Origin: Cycas panzhihuaensis
Taxonomy: Eukaryota; Cycadophyta
Assembly: GCA_023213395.1 (NCBI GenBank)
Contig: CM041465.1
Span: 137,275,741-137,339,740 of the forward strand
Length of the DNA stretch: 64,000 nt
Direction of reading: 5' to 3'
The position numbers were made by a program, and so were the translations under genes. Shown piece by piece: positions 12,660 through 25,391 of the stretch. The stretch's first letter is position 1. The number at the start of each line of letters is the position of its first letter. Below the pieces are notes generated by a model, which was not told the DNA's origin, did no database searches, and worked only from the letters and a program-made list of their open reading frames with translations.

Positions 12660-13127
12660 AAAAAAAAAAATTGTCCCTTTGATGCCATTTTTTGGTTCAA
12701 AATCCCTTTGATTTCTTTACTAGTGGTCCCTTTGGTTCTTTTGTTCATAGAATTCTTCTTCAAACTCCCAACAATCTTTGTGTTTCTGAGATTTATCTTG
12801 TCTTCAAGTTTCTCCTTCTTCTTTAATCTTGTCCAACCTCTTGCTTATGTTGTTCAGTGAATTCTTGAGGTCATTTAGGGTTCCTTCTAAATGTGTGTCC
12901 ATGCTTTATATCTTATCATTCAGTTGGTTGACCCTTTTATCTATGTCTCCTATTGTTACTAATAGGGTATTCACCATCTTGTTTTGTTAAAGAGTCCTTC
13001 CTGACCTTAGTTCCATTTGAAAGGAAGTTGGGTAAGGAAAGAAAAGGAGGATAGCATTTCCTTATTTTCACTTTGACTTCCTTTATTATAATAAAGTTGA
13101 ATCTCCTTCAGAATGGCTTCTAACGAA
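12660..13127 (-). pseudogene. Gag leader fragment of an LTR element
   Basis: Read leftward from the primer site at 13128-13140, the sequence gives an untranslated leader and then a short frame starting near 12985 (MVNTLLVTIGDIDKRVNQL). It continues with charged and asparagine-rich words typical of the coiled-coil start of plant gypsy gag proteins. The frame is broken and is lost at the A-rich run near 12660. No gag core follows. Confidence 0.45.
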
Positions 13128-13140
13128 CCTCTAATACCGC
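13128..13140 (-). other. Primer binding site, initiator-Met-tRNA type (decayed)
   Basis: The minus strand reads GCGGTATTAGAGG two bases inside the LTR, a close variant of TGGTATCAGAGC. This fixes the orientation of the adjacent LTR as leftward. Confidence 0.55.
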
Positions 13141-13141
13141 T

Positions 13142-13630
13142 TGTAGCAATGCCATAAACCAAATTTATCGAAAACTAGGAAAATAGTGTGTAATATACAT
13201 AAAGAATGCAAGCCATCTAATATTTGATATCACACAAGAGAGTACTTAACCAGAATAGATAAATTAAGCTTTTAATATCAATTTCGAATATAATAAATGC
13301 TATGTACAGCTTACAGAAAAAATCACCAGATTCTATCTTTCTCTTCAAGGCAAGGTTCCCTCCCAAATTGCAGCCCTAAAGGCCAAAAATGCAGCAACCA
13401 CTATTCACTTTGGATGCCCTAGGAAGAGGCCCAAGATCCTTATAAATAGGCGGCACAAATGGCGCTAAGTAACTCGGCCAAAAGGAGGATGGAAGTAAGC
13501 TAGAATAATCATTCAAAGTTGGTTAGAATACATTTTGAAGTTGGCCAGAAAATAAGGTAATTCCTACTCACTTTAAGTCGGACAAACAACTCTTTAGAAG
13601 TTGACTAGATAGGAGGAAAGGAATGCTACA
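13142..13630 (-). repeat. LTR with TGTAGCA...TGCTACA ends
   Basis: About 489 bp bounded by matching inverted ends (TGTAGCA at left, TGCTACA at right). The minus strand has a TATA-like TATTTATAAGG at about 13438-13450. A primer site lies just outside the left end, so this is the 5' LTR of a leftward element of which only a leader fragment remains. Confidence 0.6.
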
Positions 13631-14002
13631 TAGGTCTTCATTATATCCATAGCCTCTCATCATTCGCTAATGAGCTTATATAGAGTGAAACATGTTCTAA
13701 TTACACAATATACAATTTGAGTTGTTAATGGAAGACTATTTTGTAATTTTCTATTAAATCTCTTTTGAATCTCTCATGTGCTTTATTGCATCTACTGTTT
13801 GCTCACTTTATTAAATATTTTGCTTGCACTTTTCCTCTAAGTAATATGTATTGCTCATTATATTTTCCTCCCCTAAACAAGATGTTCTATTTGAGTCTAA
13901 GCTATCATAAACCAACACAACAAGATCTTTCAAGACATTCCAAAAGGGCAATAGAGTTAATGAGCATGCAATACAGTTAATACTAGGAGTTGCACTAGTC
14001 AA
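13631..14002. other. Spacer before chromovirus pol
   Basis: AT-rich. A 71-codon ORF (13765-13980) is hydrophobic and not recognised. It may include decayed upstream sequence of the following pol region. Confidence 0.4.
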
Positions 14003-16640
14003 CATCTGACCTTACAGACACCCACACCACTTCAAGAAGGAAATACAACAAATCGCCAAGAATTTGTTACAACAAGGAGCTATTGTGGCCAATTCCAGTC
14101 CTTTTCTATCACCAGTTATTTTGATCAAAAAGAAGGATGGGTCGCATCGGATGTGTGCTCACTATCTTGCTCTCAACAAGTTAACAATCAAGAATAGGTG
14201 TCCAATGCTATGGATTGACGTCTTGTGAGATGAACTACATGGTGCTAAGAACATCTCTAGGATTGATCTTACTTCAAAGACATGCATAAAACAACTTTAT
14301 AGACACATCAAGGCTTATTTGAGTTTTGGGTGATACCATTTGGGCTGGTTAATGAATCAATAACATTCCAATGCACCATGAACATGGTGGTTAAACCATT
14401 TATCAAGAGACTTTCCCTACTATTCTTCAATGACATTTTGATTTATAACCAAACATTAGACAAATACTTGGAGCATTTGTAGGAAGTTTTGCAAGTCTTG
14501 GAAGAAAACCAATTCTTCACAAATAAATCCAAATCCACCTTTGGACAAATAGAACTAGAATATTTGGGGCATATCATCACCCAAGACAGAGTAAAGAAGG
14601 ATCCTAAAAAAAGTCCAAGCCATCGTGAATTTGCCCACATCAAATAATATCGCAAGTGCCAGATATTTTTTGGGGGCAGTTGGATTTTTGTGACACTTCA
14701 TAAAAGGATATGCAATCATAATAACACCATTAACGAGCCTCATAAAGAAGGGAGCTTTCATATGGCACCAACCAGTAGAACAAGCTTTCCAAGGATTGAA
14801 GAATGCCATGCTCACTACCCTGTTTTAGCTACACAAGATGTAAGAGAACCGTTTGTTTTGGAATGTGATTCTTAAGGAGTTGGATTAGAAGCTATTTTGC
14901 TTTAGAACAAGCAACCCATAGCTTACGAAAGTCAGAGACTAAATTCAAGAAAACAACTAAAACATATTTACAACAAGGAAATGCTTACAATTATGCATGC
15001 CATCCACCAATGGCAACAATACTTAGTAAGGAGCAAATTCTTCGTCAAGACTAATCATGACAGACTTAAGTATTTCTTGAATCAAAGGGTTCTATCAAAC
15101 AAGTAACAAAAATGGGTAAGCAAATTGCAAGCTTTCAACTTTGGTATCATCTACAAGAAAGGGAAAGAGAAAGTGGTGGTAGATCCACTAACTAGGAATC
15201 CAAAGCAACCCACCCTTTGGGCAATTTCAATGGCCACACATAGTTGGACACACGAGTTGGTACAAGAATACTAGAAAGATTGAGGGCACAACATATACTC
15301 TAAAAAATCCAAGCAAGAACACAAACGAAATACAGATTATGGACTGATTTAATTTTGCATAGGGGGAAGATTTTTGTCCCTCATACATCAACACTTGAGG
15401 AGAAGTTCATTCAAGAAGTTCATGTGACACCATTATTAGGGCATAGGGATCGACAAAATGTATTTCCAAGTCCATAATATATTTTTCTCGAAAAGTTTGA
15501 AAGTAGATGTCTACAAGTTTGTATTAGAATGTGACACTTGTCAAAGAACAATAGCGAAAATATTAGAATTCTAAGATCACTTTACCCGTTACATATACTA
15601 GAACAAAAATGGGAGGAAATATCAATGGATTTTATAATAAGTCTATTGAGATAAGGAAGTAAGAACTTGTTATTTATAGTAGTGGATCAATTGGCTAAGT
15701 ATACACACTTTAGAGGTACTCGGTCCATAGTTAAGGCTAGTCAGATTGTCAATCTATTTATTAAAGAATTTTGCAGACTATGTGGTTTTCCCAAAGTGAT
15801 AGTAAGTGATCTAATCTAAAATTCATGAACAACTTTTGACATGAGATGTTCCACCAGGGAGGTACTAAGCTCACAATGAGCATAGCCTATCATCCACAAA
15901 TAGAAGCAGTGAATAAATGTTTGGAAGGCTATCTTCAAAACTTTTCACCTAATAAGTAACAACATTAGCATAAGTGGTTATATCCAACTGAATGGTGGTA
16001 CAATACCACCTATCACACCTTAGTCAAGATGACTCTTTTAGGCATTATATGGTTATGAACCCCTATCTCTCCTCCCATGGGCCAATAATTCCTTGTACTT
16101 GTTGTATAGGACCAACAACAATAGTTGGCTCAGATAGTACAAATTTTGAAGGACTATTTCAACTTAGCAAGGAACCATATGCAATAAAAAGTTGATTTAC
16201 ATAGATTAGAAAGGTTGTTTGACAAAGGAGGTGGGTTTTTTTTAACGCTGCAACTATTTAAACAATTTACACTAAAACAGGCAAGGAGGTTTAAATTGTG
16301 GCCACAATTTTATGGGCCTTATTAGATCTTGGAGAACGTATAAGAGGTAGCCTGCCAACTTGATCTACTACTTAACAACAAAGTGCACAATGTATTGCAC
16401 GTCTCTTATGACAATACTTCCCATGATAATCAAGACAATACTTCCTATATTAGACGAAGAAGGATAGTTTACTATAGAACCTGAAGTCATTATCCATATT
16501 CAAACTAAACTGCTTTGCTCTAAGAACATTTATGACTATTTGATCAGGTGGAGAGGCCTCAACAAGGAAGATGCCACATGGGAATCTGAAGCATGGTGCC
16601 AACAACATTCTCACATTTCCATGTTTTGAAGGCAAAACAT
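14003..16640 (+). pseudogene. Ty3/gypsy chromovirus pol remnant (RT-RNase H-integrase-chromodomain)
   Basis: Domains follow the gypsy order. RT words are FLSPVILIKKKDGSHRMC (about 14105) and, at the catalytic box, FFNDILIYN (about 14425), where the usual YVDD has decayed. RNase H words are FVLECDS and PIAYESQRLNSRKQ (about 14850-14945). The integrase core has WEEISMDFI (about 15612), FIVVDQLAKYTHF and GFPKVIVSD (about 15680-15810). A C-terminal chromodomain, YLIRWRGLNKEDATWE (about 16535-16580), ends at a stop near 16627. Several stops and frameshifts are present and neither gag nor protease is seen. The chromodomain assigns it to the chromovirus branch, unlike elements A-D. Confidence 0.85.
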
Positions 16641-17169
16641 GTTTTCAACAGGGAGAACTTGTAGCATTTCTTTTGAATGCATAACTAGGCTCTACTCTTA
16701 ATATTTTGTTCTTTATTTTTCTCTCTTAATTTTGGTTGGATGCCTTTCTCAAAACCAACTTCTATTTTAAATTTTACTTCACTGTATATGGGGCATCCTA
16801 TCCTTATTGTAAGGCATCATTAGAAGATTATCCAATTTGCTATTTTCGCCCTACACCGATTTGTTTTGGGAGGACACCCCATGTTAAAAGGGGCGTATTG
16901 TGGTGTTCAATAATTATAAGTTTTGGACATTTTATAAATAATATTGAACTGTTATTATTGTCTTTGTGATTAGTATTTTTAATTAATCTTTGAGATTTGG
17001 TTATTTTACTTTAGCAATTGTCATCATATCACATGGTATATTTGGATTTGCTTTGCTAAATAGCATAGATCTGTGTGTTTTCAATTGTTTTTCATATGAA
17101 TGCCCACTATGATTCCTATAGATTGCCTTTGTGTTAAAGAGTTTGCCCTAGTCATATGAGAAGTTTGTC
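16641..17169. other. Spacer between chromovirus pol and copia element
   Basis: AT-rich and without a credible gene. It may include the 3' untranslated or LTR part of the chromovirus and the 5' part of the copia element. No paired LTR could be matched by eye. Confidence 0.4.
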
Positions 17170-18208
17170 ATAGTTTGACAATAGCTGAGAAACTCCGCAC
17201 AATCACTTTTAATGAACTTGAGGGTTTGCTATTACAACAAGAGTAGTTGTTGAAAGAAAGTAATAAAGGCAAAACATTTGGTGCATATGCAATAAAGTAC
17301 AAAGGGCATAAGCTCTTTATTTAGAAGAAGAATGTTGCTCCCAAGGAACATAATGCTTAGAAGAAGAGTCTTAAGTTCTTTAAAGGGCTAGGTAAATCAA
17401 GAGTATGTTATTACTATGATAGACCTAGGCACTTTAAAAAAGACGGTAGAAAGTTGTAATATGATTAATAGAAATAGTATGATTAGTTGAAATAGCAAAA
17501 GAAACAACGGTTTGGTTCTTTTTTCGGTCATTCTTCAAGTAAGGATGAAAAGGAATGACTCTTCATACCAATTTAATAGTTGAGGTATAATTTTGATGAA
17601 GCTTGTTATATTGATTCAAGTGTTGCTACACACATGGCATACAAGTTAGAATGGTTTAGACACATGTGGGAGGCTAAAAGTCAATTTGTCATACTTGGTG
17701 ACGACTCCATACTACAAGCTGAAGGAATTGGCTTGGTCTTTATAATTACACCATGTGGTGAGAGTACTTACATCAATGACATTTTATGTGTACCTAGACT
17801 AATGAAGGATATGATCTTTATTAGTCAAATTAAGAAAAATAACATGAATGTTCATTTTGAACATGGCAAATATATAATCAAAGATAGTAATGGAAAAGTC
17901 GTAGCAATAGGTATAGAAGAAGATGGCCTTTATAAGTCGAAAGGTAGAAATGTGAATAAAAGAGCATTTACTACTAATATAACTCAGAAGAATCATTCAC
18001 GGCTTAGATGCATGGGACATTTGAATTAGTCTTGTATTTGGTTGATGCTTAAATTGAATATGGTACATGGCTTACCAAGACTTGAAATTGAAAATTATCT
18101 ATGTGAACCATGTATAATGATCAAGGAACATCAAGAGAAATTTGAAAGAGGTAAAGCCTTAAGAGCAAAAGAGAAATTGGACTTATGTCCACTATGATAT
18201 TTGTTGAC

Positions 18209-18542
18209 TGTTAGATTGGTTAAGTGTTAACCACATACTTAAATTAATGTAAATGTGGCTAATTAGTGAGTTGATTAGTTGAATGGCCACGATTAACGAA
18301 GAGTTGCATCTCTTTAGATGGACGTACCATACAAGTTTGTATATATATACCAACCCTTAGACTGGATCTATCATCTCATTATAGTGCAATCAACGTAACG
18401 ATTGATTTGGCGTAGTGGGCTTTTTCCCGAAACAGTTTTTCGACATAAATCTAGTATACTATTCTTTGTTGTTTGATGCTTGTTATGTATGTTAAAGATT
18501 TGGATGTATGTTGTGCATGTTAAACCATTCACAATCTTAACA
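18209..18542 (+). repeat. TRIM 5' LTR
   Basis: 334 bp, TGTTAGATTG...CAATCTTAACA, aligned end to end with 18676-18991. The two differ by scattered substitutions and small gaps, so the insertion is not recent. Confidence 0.75.
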
Positions 18543-18675
18543 TGGTATCAGAGGAAGCATCAAACAATAAAGAATAGTGCACAGGATATACCTAGGAAAA
18601 CTCTTTTGGAAAATACTGCCTTCGCTTGGAGATTTCTAATTGAAGCCTAATTCCTTACATTTCCATTAAAGGGGG

Positions 18676-18991
18676 CGCTATAGTGGTTAAGTGTTAACCA
18701 TATAGTTAATTAATGTAAATGTGGTTAATTAATGAGTTGATTAGTTGAATAGCCATGATTAACGAAGAGTCGCATTTCTTTATATGGATGTACCATATGG
18801 GTTTATATATATTCCAAGCCCTAGGTTGGACTGTAATGAATGTAATGATTGATTTGGCTTGGTGGGTTTCTTTCTCAAGAGGGCTTTTTCTACATATATT
18901 CAGTGTATCATTCTTTGTTATTTGATGCTTGTTGTGTATGCTAAAGATCTGGATGTATGTTGTGCATGTTAAACCATTTACAATCTTGGCA
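18676..18991 (+). repeat. TRIM 3' LTR
   Basis: About 316 bp, ending CAATCTTGGCA. The start has decayed (CGCTATAGTGG against TGTTAGATTGG). It lies directly after the purine tract at 18667-18675. Confidence 0.7.
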
Positions 18992-21492
18992 TGAACTAAT
19001 ACTAACAAGATCACTTGGAGGTGCAAAATAACTTTTTACCTTGATGCTTTCTCGAGGAAAGCATGGGTTTATTCCATAATGAGAAGTCACATGCCTTTGA
19101 TATTTTCAAAGAATTTAAAGAGAAGGCTAAAAATAAAAGTGCACAGGTTGAAAATCCTCAGATCTAATAATAGTGGTGAATACACCTCCAAAGAATTTGA
19201 TCAATGTTGTAAGAATCATGGAATCAAAAAGTAGTTCACAACTATATATACACCATAGTAAAATAAAATGATGTGAAGGATGAATATGACTCTTATTGAA
19301 AATGCCAAGTTAATATTGAATGCCAAGAGTTTACTAGATTCGACAAGAGCTATGATGCAACAATTTACTTGACGAACAAGAGTCCTATAAAGGTTGTTAG
19401 GAATGTGATGCTTGAGGAGGCTTGGATAGACAGAAAGCCTACAATGAGCCCTCGTAGAATCTTTGAGTGTATAGGATGCATACACATTCCAAAGGAGAAA
19501 CAATAAAAATTTGATTAAGAAAATTTAAATTGCATTTTCGTTTGGTATAATGAGATGGGCAAAACTTATTGAGTGTACAGGTGAAAAATCAAAATGGTGC
19601 ACACAACTTGTGACGCCATATTTGAAGAAAGTGACAAGGAGAAAACCCTAGGTTCATTGCAATTTAGGCAGGAGAAAGGAAAACAAATCAAGAAACAACT
19701 ATAATCAAGTTTTTTGAGAGAATTTGTCATATCAGAATCATAACCGATCAATGCATTAGTTGATACTATTGATGAAGAGGAGGGATTTGAGGATGTTAAA
19801 TCTGAAATCATTTTACCATCAAAGAGGTTGCTCAAATGGTATCTGAAAACAATTGTTGATGCATAGTCACTTGAGATACAAGGTAAGCAAAAATCCAAGA
19901 TGAGACCTATATAAGGGTCAATTATGCTCTTATGACATAGGTGCTTAATGCAAAAAAGGCTTCCACTTTTAAGGGGGCAAATTCAGAGAAAAAGTGGAAA
20001 GACATTATAGATGTTGAAATCGCAAAGGAGCAAGAATAAAACTTGGGATTTAGTATAATTTCTCAAAGGGAAATGTGCAATTGGATGTAGACGGGTTTAT
20101 ATGACCAAATTCATATAAAATGGCTCGATTGAAATATAAAACTAGATTAGTGGCTAAAGGCTTCAAGTAGAAAGGAGGAGTTGATGATCAGGAGACGTTT
20201 GCTCTAGTAGTAAAAATGATGACTATAAGGATCATACTTGCTTTCACTTCCTAATTTAAATGGAAATTACACTAGTTTGATATGAATAGTATTCTCCTCA
20301 ATGGAGATTTGATAGAAGAGGTCTATATGGAGTAGCCACTTGGATATGCAGAAGAGGGTAAGGGATATTTGGTATGTCCCCTCTAAAAAAGGCTTTGTAT
20401 GGCTTAAAGCAGCTTATTAAAGCCTGGTATTTTTAAAATTGATGATTGTTTTCATAAGAATGGATTTAAAAATTCGTTAGTTGATTCAAACTTGTATATA
20501 AAGGTTCATGATGGAAGATTTGTGACCTCCATGCTCTTGTATGCTGGTGATTTAGTCATAACAAGCAATGATACCTCAATTGTAAAAGACTTAAAAGAAG
20601 ATTTAAAGAACACTTTTAAAATGATTGATCTTCAACTACTCCATTATTTCCTCAAATTAGAAGTTTGGTAAAGAGCTAGTAGGATATCCATTTTACATAC
20701 TAAATACACATGGAAAATTTTGGAAAATTTCAGAATGGAGGACTACAAGCCTTCGTTGATCCCAATGGAAGCATGGACAAAGTTATTAGTTTAAGATGAA
20801 GGGAAGCAGGTATATGGCAATTTGTACAGACAAAAAGTTAAAAGTTACATTTATTTGATTACAACTAAACCTAATATTATTTATGCAATAGGCATGGGAT
20901 CCAAGTTCATGATAGAACTAAAGCAAAGCCATTAGAAAATTGGAAGGAGGATTTTGAGATACTTGTAGGAAACACTATAGTATGGACTTGAGTTTACCCA
21001 CAACAATAATTTTGTCTTGGAGGGTCTCTTTTATTTAGATTAGGTTGGATGCATCGATGTAGAAGGTTCATTTTTAGATACTATTTTAGTTTTAGATTAG
21101 TTATTGTAACTTGGAGCAACAAAAAACAACCCAATGATGTCATTTCCTTTACTAAAGCATAGCATAACGCTGTAGTTGTAGCATGCGAAGCCATCTAGTT
21201 AAAATTGTTTCTTAGTGATTTAGGTTTTTATTAAAAAGGCATTACAAAGTTGGACCATTATAATTCAAGTACATTGAAGATAGCCAAGAATCTAGCGCTT
21301 TATGCATGAAACATATTGAGGTGCATTATCATTTTATTAGAGAGAAGACTCAAAATGGGGAGATTGAGTTGATTTACAAGCCTATTAATGAAAAGTTGGC
21401 ACACATCTTCACCAAATTGTTGGCACAAGACAAACTTGAGAAGTTTAGAGATGGTATTAATGTTAAAGCCAATGAAATAAACATTAAGGGGA

Positions 21493-21760
21493 GTGCTAGA
21501 ATTAATGTTCGCTTGGGTCATAATTTAATGTTGTGAGTCCTAGTGGTTAAGCGAGTCCTTGATGGGTTAGTTTGAACCATGTGTTATTGAGAGTTACCAA
21601 AGTCTTTAGTGGGCGCATGACACGAGTTAGGATAATTACCACTCTAATGGATAGTTATTTGGCCAACACTTGTATTTATATCTATATTATACTTTGTATC
21701 ACACAATTCAATATTAATGGAAAATATTTGAAGATAGACTAATTTTACTACAAAATCTTT
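21493..21760 (+). repeat. Probable 3' LTR start of the copia element
   Basis: A purine-rich CATTAAGGGGAG ends at 21492 and is followed by TG, just after the RNase H end. The next 270 bp hold a TATA-like TATTTATATCTATATTATAC near 21680, as LTRs do. No second copy was found in the window and the right limit is uncertain. Confidence 0.35.
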
Positions 21761-22999
21761 GTTTGTTGTTCTATTATTAACTCATTTTTTTTCTTACATA
21801 GATAATACTTGGTGGGAGTGAGAGTAGACAAACTCAATATTCTAGGTTGTAGCTTATCTTCAAGGTAAATTTTGATGTAAAAAATTAAATACTATAATCT
21901 AAAGCATAGTATCCTAACACTAGTTTGACAAAATGACAAAATACAATTGCCAATTTAAAAATCAAATTAGTAATTAGATTAAACTTACGGCTAAAAGGAG
22001 GTTATTGATAAATTACAACTAATTGTCAGGAAGGGTTTAATAAACTAGGTTTAGGTTAATGAGACATGGAAGTTTGGCTGAATGCTTGAATGTTATGTAA
22101 TGTTTGAATGCTTACATGTTATGAAAAAAGGAAGAAAGAATAAAATTTTAAGTCAAAGAATATTTCTAATAAAAAAATTTCTCTAGGATATTTTAAAACA
22201 TAAATTTTATAATATTTATGTAAAAATATTTTTTATTATTATATTTTAGACTAGGTCGGGTGTTGGAGCGCATCACTTAGTACTACATTTTGATGTAAAA
22301 AATGTTCCAAGTTAGACTCCTAGGAGATTTATAGGGGTGAACGGGATGAAAGGAAGACAAATTCCAACAAACTAGAAACTGATTCTCTCTTCAAGATTCA
22401 ATATCTTTAAAGAAAAAAAAAAAAGAAATTAGATTTAATATTTGATTTATAACTTCACAAGAAATATAAATATAAGCACACTAGGGAAAATCAAGTTGAT
22501 CTATGTTAGTGATTGGTGTGCATTTTTGCATATCAATTTGGCGAGGCTCCTTTGAGTGTTGCGTGTTTTTGTCTTCGTGCGAAGATAAATGGGCATGATA
22601 GAGATCAACCCCTGTGCAGTACTATGTACTTCTGTTCTTCCTTGATAGTGAATTATATTTCTTGTGTTCGTTGCATGAGAACGAATACAAGGTAGAATGG
22701 ATGAATGCAAGGAGAGGGAAATGCGCTCTAGAGTGCAAACGTGATCTTGCTGCTGGGAATCTCACACCTACAAGCTGTAAGAGTGGAAAGAAATGCAAAC
22801 GGAGGCCACCTGCGCTTGGGTTTATGAATACTAATGATTGCAACAGATGCAGGGAAAGGAGTTAGGTCAAAATCTGAGTAGAGGCCAAGGATTTTAAGGA
22901 TGAGGGACCTAGAGGAGTGTTGAGTTTGTAAGGAAGAAAAGATAAAAAAGACTAGAAGAAAATTGGATGATTTATCTCTAGAACTAATCTGGAAAGAAT
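21761..22999. other. Unrecognised stretch left of a primer site
   Basis: AT-rich to about 22500, then more balanced to 23000. If the primer site at 23001 is real, 22500-23000 is the leader of a leftward element, but no gag words are visible. Short ORFs on both strands here (22513-23054) match nothing I know. Confidence 0.4.
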
Positions 23000-23000
23000 T

Positions 23001-23013
23001 GGCTCTGATACCA
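23001..23013 (-). other. Primer binding site, initiator-Met-tRNA type
   Basis: The minus strand reads TGGTATCAGAGCC, an exact match to the TGGTATCAGAGC core, two bases inside a TGTAGGGG LTR edge. Confidence 0.6.
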
Positions 23014-23015
23014 AT

Positions 23016-23400
23016 TGTAGGGGTCCTGCCACTCCAGCATACAACGGGGACCATGTTCTACCAAAATTGGCTCCAAATGGAGATGCCTCAGGGCAGAATA
23101 ATACAGCAACAAATATTTGATGCCCATTCCCTAAGGCTGCAACCCTTATAAGTAGACACCCGCTAACACCCACATGGTGTGGTTAGCTTCCTAGCCATCT
23201 TGGGCCACTACAGGGTTAGTAAAATCAGTGAGGTCAGTGATCAGGGGTCAATGGAATCGACATGAGGTTAGGGAGTTGATACCACATGGTGTGGTTGGCT
23301 TCCTAGCCATCTTGGGCCACTATAGGGTTAGTAAAATTAGTGAGGTCAGTGATCAGGGGTCAATGGAATCGACATGATGTTAGGGATTTGAGTCAGGACA
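23016..23400 (-). repeat. LTR fragment with tandem 112-bp unit
   Basis: Starts TGTAGGGG beside the primer site. The minus strand has a TATA-like TACTTATAAGGG at about 23137-23150. Two tandem units (23171-23282 and 23283-23393), each starting CACATGGTGTGGTT, lie upstream of the TATA, in the enhancer part of the LTR. The outer end was not found. Confidence 0.45.
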
Positions 23401-25391
23401 TGTGCCTAAGGTGGCTTTTCAAACCAACACGGAGATGAAATTATGTTCATACCTTTCAAGGTTGTGCCATTGAATTTGCAACCTTCCAAATTCGTGGGAA
23501 CAACTTGAGAACTATTCATTAAAAAGTTTGTAATCCTTTTATTACCGAAGATTGCTTTTTCATGCTAAGCAGGTGTTGTCCATGCTGCATCAATTTGGTT
23601 AAGAAAGAATAAACTATTTGGGGCTTTGCTTGCCTGTAATAGTAGTTCAGGTTGATGAGAGGGAATATTAGAGCAATCAAAAGTTGATCTAACCCAGTAA
23701 CCTCTTGCAACATGGAGCCCTTTCTTGGTTAGCTTCGTCCTGCAGATGATTTGTTGGAGACTTTCACACAAAGAAGCCTCATTCTAACAAGAAATTTTGA
23801 GAGTTACTTCCATTAGACTAGAGTTTTTGGAAGTGTCATTGGGGTTACAGTCATTGAAACCAAAAAAGTCATTTGCTTCAAGAACAAAAATGATGACAGT
23901 GAGTGGTTAAGAGCTATAGATGTTCGCCATATGTTGTGTTTTAGTGATAACATCTACAAGTAACATTACTTCCCAAACTGATCGCCCAGCTTGAAGTATC
24001 ATCTGACCCAATTGGTGCTTGCTTAATGGGACATAGAAAAGATGGGAAAATACCATAACAAGGACCAGAATGCACCATTAGGACATACAAAGGCATAGTC
24101 AGCAAGGTGTGTGTGTTATCTGGAATTTTTGTTGTTAAGTGATTGCTACCATTAGATTTCTAGTTTAGCAGATTCAGGACATACTTTGTTTTTGTCTTTG
24201 AACAACATAGTGCTTCGAGATAAATAGAGGCCGCATGGGAAGAATGCATTCTTGCACAACACTCCTTTTTCATAGATCAATAGGGATTTATCAGTAGAAG
24301 GGCAGAATTTTCATCCTGCCTAATTATGAATTTGGAATGGGGATTGCCATTCACACCCTATTAGCGGTCACAAAGGATTTGGGAAAAACATGTTTGAACA
24401 TAAGAATCCATTTTTATCATGCCGCTTTTGTATGAGGATAAAAACAAGAAGTTAAGAAATTTGTCAAACGAACGTTCCCTATCCCGAGCCAACAAGTTAT
24501 TGAATGTTTCTTTGTGGATTTGACTTTAGATTAGATTAAATGAGTCCTATAGGTGGCCCGACAAACTCCAGCTAGTGGTTAGATGAGAAATATGCAATTG
24601 CTGATTGAATCACTAAGCGCACAAACTTCCGGGCCAAGTGGACCATACAAAGCCTCTCTTGTGACATAATCCTTTTTCACTTATGGGAACATAAATGTCT
24701 TAAGGGTTCCACCTATCACCCTCAGATTCATGTCCAAACATGTATACGATAGAAGACTTGGAAGAGTGTGTTCAACACTTGCTTGTAAAATGATTAGTTT
24801 TATAGTGTTCTTACATAAATTTGTAAGAATATCTCTAGTTGCATCAGTATTTGAGGCCTTGTTTGGATTTGGGGCTTATATGAACATTTCTTGGCAGAAG
24901 TGTAATACGATTTGCTCGCAAGAGAATGCACTGATGACATGGTGAAAGAGCTTAACGCAGAGCTATTGGTGCCAAGACTTGGGAGACCTCTCTTGACCTT
25001 CACTTTGATGACCAATTCCATTCATATTGTGATGATTTAATGTGCAAATAAAATAGCTATGATGTGGTTAGGTGGCTATTGCACCCAACATGATTATAGA
25101 AGAGGCTTTAAGTTGCAATTGCAAACTCTTGCAATTTATCTTGTTCTTTTGATTTTTCAAGATCGCTTGTTCCTCTGACAAATATGACCCTTATTTGGGT
25201 TGATTTGCTAGCTTAGCCCTGGAGTAGACTCAGATGTGGATTCTTCTGTTCCACCTGCTTGTATAAATATTGTTGTGTATGAGATTTGTGGTATAAATAT
25301 TAATGCTTTAATAGTGACATTGATTAAAAAAAAAAAAAACCTATGGAAATTAGATGTTCTAACTGCGATGTTCTTGTGTGCAACAGTACCA
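23401..25391. other. Unrecognised AT-rich stretch
   Basis: No convincing gene. The words TYHPQIHVQT (about 24705, plus) recall the AYHPQTDGQTE motif of gypsy integrase, but nothing around them supports this. Confidence 0.4.

Larger units (their letters stand above)
18209..18991 (+). mobile_element. TRIM (miniature LTR retrotransposon) nested in copia integrase
   Basis: Two direct repeats of 334 and about 316 bp flank only about 133 bp. The first repeat starts TGTTAGATTG and ends CAATCTTAACA, which are matching inverted ends. It is followed at once by TGGTATCAGAGGAAGC, an initiator-Met-tRNA primer site. A purine tract AAAGGGGG (18667-18675) precedes the second repeat, and a TATATATATACC box lies near 18340. 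There is no coding capacity. The host copia reading (DIC..., then SLGGAK) resumes on the far side, which proves insertion. Flanks TTGAC and TGAAC match at only three of five positions. Confidence 0.8.
17170..21540 (+). pseudogene. Ty1/copia gag-pol remnant, split by a TRIM
   Basis: In order: gag end (TFNELEGLLLQQ, about 17210); a zinc knuckle in which the Cys residues are lost (VCYYYDRPRHFKKDGRK, about 17405); protease/GAG-pre-integrase (17580-18029, CYIDSSVATHM where D-S-G is expected); integrase start (18140-18208); then, after the TRIM, integrase core words (DAFSRKAWVY) and end (EEAWIDRKPTMSPRRIFEC, about 19415). RT follows with LVAKGF (about 20150) and YAGDLVI (about 20540) in place of YADD. 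The RNase H end is KHIEVHYHFIRE (21306) and HIFTKLLAQDKLEKF. Stops and frameshifts are frequent, so it is dead. Confidence 0.85.

Noticed and set aside
22513-23054. Overlapping ORFs on both strands that might be a host gene
   Set aside because: No recognised domain, and they overlap the primer site and LTR edge at 23001-23016.
24640-24770. Words TYHPQIHVQT recalling gypsy integrase
   Set aside because: No other integrase words in frame or nearby; a ten-residue match in AT-rich DNA is not enough.
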